Below, piece after piece: positions 62,452 to 64,000 of a stretch of 64,000 nucleotides of DNA (positions are counted from its first letter, which is position 1; the number at the start of each line of letters is the position of its first letter). The DNA comes from Flavobacterium cutihirudinis. Its GTDB lineage: Bacteria > Bacteroidota > Bacteroidia > Flavobacteriales > Flavobacteriaceae. The stretch spans positions 124,001 to 188,000 of the forward strand of contig NZ_QRDQ01000010.1 of assembly GCF_003385895.1 (NCBI RefSeq), written 5' to 3'. The notes under the pieces are model-generated. The model searched no databases. It worked only from the letters and a program-made list of their open reading frames with translations, and was not told where the DNA came from. A program made the position numbers and the translations under genes.

Positions 62452-63585
62452 ATGAAAAGTACCATTTTAAAATCAGGTTTGCTTGCCTTAGCGCTTGCGG
62501 CCACAGTTACTTCTTGCTCAAAGAAAGAAGGATATACAATCAACGGAAATATTGCCGGATTAGACAAAGGAACCGTTTATCTGGAATATGCAGATGAAAA
62601 AGGAGATAAAAAAATCATTGATTCTGCTGAAGTAAAAGATGGTGTTTTTACTTTCAACGGTAAAGTTGCAGAGCCTTTATTTCATACGATTAAAATTAAA
62701 GGACAAGAATACGGAGCGTATTTTCTTTTAGATAATGAAGAAATCAAATTAGATGCTAAAAAAGATTCTGTTTTTAATGGAAAAATTACAGGAGCAACTC
62801 AAAATGCTTTTTACAAATCGTATTATGAAAATGAGTTCAAGAAAATACAAGGTGTTGCAGGTCCGGTTTATAAATTATCTGATTCTTTAACGAAAGGTGG
62901 AAAAGTAGAATTAACTGCTGATCAAAAAGCAATGATGGATAAAAAATGGAAAGATCTTGGCGCATTTGCGGATGATTTGACAGATAAATTTATCAGAAAA
63001 AACAAAGACAATTTAGGTGGTGCATTGGTTATCGAAGACCGAATTGTTTCGTACGGAACTCCTGAAAAAGTAAAAGAATATTACGCAATATTATCTCCGG
63101 AAATCCAAAAAACATTCTACGGAAAAAGATTAAAAGCTACAATCGATCTTAATGATAAAACAGCAATTGGAGCGCCTGCGTTGGAGTTTTCTCAAACGGA
63201 TGTAAATGGAAAAACAGTAAAATTATCAGATTACAAAGGAAAATATGTTTTGGTTGACTTCTGGGCAAGTTGGTGCGGACCTTGTCGTAAAGAAAACCCA
63301 AATGTTGTTGTGGCTTACAAAACATATCATGATAAAGGATTTGAGGTTTTGGGCGTTTCTTTAGATGACAAGAAAAATCTTTGGGAAAAAGCAATCGAAA
63401 AAGATGGCTTAACATGGACTCACGTTTCAGACTTAAAAGGATGGAAAAATGAAGCTGCCGTTTTATACGGAGTAAAAATGGTTCCAACAAACTACTTAAT
63501 TGGACCTGATGGAAAGATTGTTGCTAAAAACTTAAGAGAAGCAGAATTACAATCTAAACTGAAAGAAATCTTCAGCAAATCATAA
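62452..63585 (+). CDS. TlpA-type thioredoxin lipoprotein with DUF4369, 377 aa
   Basis: The lipobox TVTSC at about residue 22 makes this a lipoprotein, in contrast to the soluble paralogue before it. The DUF4369 domain (about 27-120, YTINGNIAGLDKGTVYLEYAD) is followed by a helical linker and a thioredoxin domain (about 238-377) with Cys275-Gly-Pro-Cys278 in WASWCGPCRKENPN and cis-Pro in VKMVPTNYLIG. Its location in the membrane could place it beside SusCD. A third short CAGTCT repeat directly follows its stop and precedes the M16 peptidase gene. Confidence 0.92.
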   Translation: MKSTILKSGLLALALAATVTSCSKKEGYTINGNIAGLDKGTVYLEYADEKGDKKIIDSAEVKDGVFTFNGKVAEPLFHTIKIKGQEYGAYFLLDNEEIKLDAKKDSVFNGKITGATQNAFYKSYYENEFKKIQGVAGPVYKLSDSLTKGGKVELTADQKAMMDKKWKDLGAFADDLTDKFIRKNKDNLGGALVIEDRIVSYGTPEKVKEYYAILSPEIQKTFYGKRLKATIDLNDKTAIGAPALEFSQTDVNGKTVKLSDYKGKYVLVDFWASWCGPCRKENPNVVVAYKTYHDKGFEVLGVSLDDKKNLWEKAIEKDGLTWTHVSDLKGWKNEAAVLYGVKMVPTNYLIGPDGKIVAKNLREAELQSKLKEIFSKS

Positions 63586-63596
63586 ATCAGTATTTA

Positions 63597-63644
63597 GTCT
63601 CAGTTTTCAGTCTCACTGAAAACTGAAAACTGAGACTGAAAACT
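63597..63644. repeat. CAGTCT/AGACTG repeat cluster, copy 3
   Basis: TCAGTTTTCAGT (63600-63611) and ACTGAAAACTGA (63615-63626) form a perfect 12-bp hairpin with the loop CTC, followed by two more units. It begins 12 bases past the preceding stop. Confidence 0.85.
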
Positions 63645-63663
63645 AACAAAAAATCACACACAA

Positions 63664-64000
63664 ATGAAAAAATACATCTTTCTGGGCTATTGCTCACTAG
63701 CTTTCTGCACCCTAATTTCAGCGCAGAATAATTCGGTTAACTTTAAGAAAATAAAAGAGTTAGGTGGAATTGAAGAATATTTATACCAGCCAAACGGAAT
63801 GAATATTTTGCTTTTGCAGGACAATGCTTCACCGGTTGCAACCGTGCAAATTGTATATCGCGTAGGTTCTAAACATGAAGTTTTAGGAAATACTGGATCA
63901 ACGCACTTATTAGAACATTTAATGTTTAAAGGAACGCCAAGTTTCAATAAGAAAAACGGAAATACGATTACAGATGTTTTGCAGAATACGGGTGCACAAT
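63664..64000 (+). CDS. M16 zinc peptidase, partial (cut by the window end)
   Basis: The open frame runs from the ATG at 63664 to the last base, giving 112 complete codons. A signal peptide (MKKYIFLGYCSLAFCTLISAQ) is followed by the start of an insulinase-type domain: GMNILLLQDNASPVATVQIVYRVG, then the inverted zinc motif HLLEHLMFKGT (HxxEH), with GSKHEV and the SFNKKNGNTIT stretch as in processing peptidases. It is probably a periplasmic peptidase, cotranscribed with the thioredoxins. The remainder, about 300-800 residues depending on subtype, lies outside. Confidence 0.88.
   Translation, partial: MKKYIFLGYCSLAFCTLISAQNNSVNFKKIKELGGIEEYLYQPNGMNILLLQDNASPVATVQIVYRVGSKHEVLGNTGSTHLLEHLMFKGTPSFNKKNGNTITDVLQNTGAQ

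Overview
The window reads as chromosome of a Bacteroidota bacterium, most likely a Flavobacterium-type environmental polysaccharide degrader. The DNA is AT-rich, Shine-Dalgarno sequences are scarce, several promoters carry the Bacteroidota TAnnTTTG-type -7 element, and the gene content is typical: SusC/SusD pairs, a hybrid two-component regulator, an ECF sigma/FecR pair, TlpA/DUF4369 thioredoxins and many secreted glycosidases. Species-level assignment is not possible from reading alone. No tRNA, rRNA, CRISPR array, insertion sequence or phage gene was seen.

Layout. 0-3.2 kb: an orphan small protein, a small lipoprotein, a BamA-like barrel without POTRA domains and a LuxR-type regulator. 3.6-35.1 kb: a large polysaccharide utilization locus (PUL). 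It holds a hybrid two-component sensor (HTCS), an AraC regulator, a sugar-porter MFS permease, a cytoplasmic DUF5107-TPR protein, a GH2 enzyme, three GH30 paralogues, SusE/F, SusC, SusD, a second GH2, a GH27 and a double-domain GH43. The set (three GH30 of probable endo-beta-1,6-galactanase type, GH2 galactosidase, GH27, GH43) fits a galactan carrying arabinose, such as the side chains of type II arabinogalactan. This target is an inference. 35.2-36.5 kb: a YegP-like protein and a DUF1349 lipoprotein.

36.6-44.7 kb: a molybdo-flavoenzyme locus that resembles the periplasmic aldehyde oxidoreductase PaoABC of E. coli. It has a Tat-exported 2Fe-2S subunit, an FAD subunit with an extra cysteine motif, a molybdopterin subunit, an XdhC/PaoD-type chaperone, a MocA-type cytidylyltransferase and a cysteine desulfurase. 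A LuxR-type regulator opens the cluster.

44.8-53.8 kb: a DUF2911 protein, then two divergent sugar catabolic operons. On the minus strand are YhcH, KDPG aldolase, an SDR mannonate oxidoreductase and mannonate dehydratase. On the plus strand are a GntR regulator, xylulokinase and xylose isomerase. A HAD phosphatase follows. These would take uronic acids and xylose released from plant polymers into central metabolism, although no KDG kinase or uronate isomerase is in the window.

53.8-64 kb: an ECF sigma factor divergent from FecR, followed by a SusC with an STN signalling domain, SusD, two TlpA-type thioredoxins and the start of an M16 peptidase. This looks like a SusCD system for a peptide or redox-linked substrate rather than a glycan. 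Several families of dispersed palindromic repeats fill the intergenic spaces. The 675-bp leader before the susE/F-susC-susD operon carries hairpins, a possible operator and a 39-codon ORF, and is the part least explained by known annotation.
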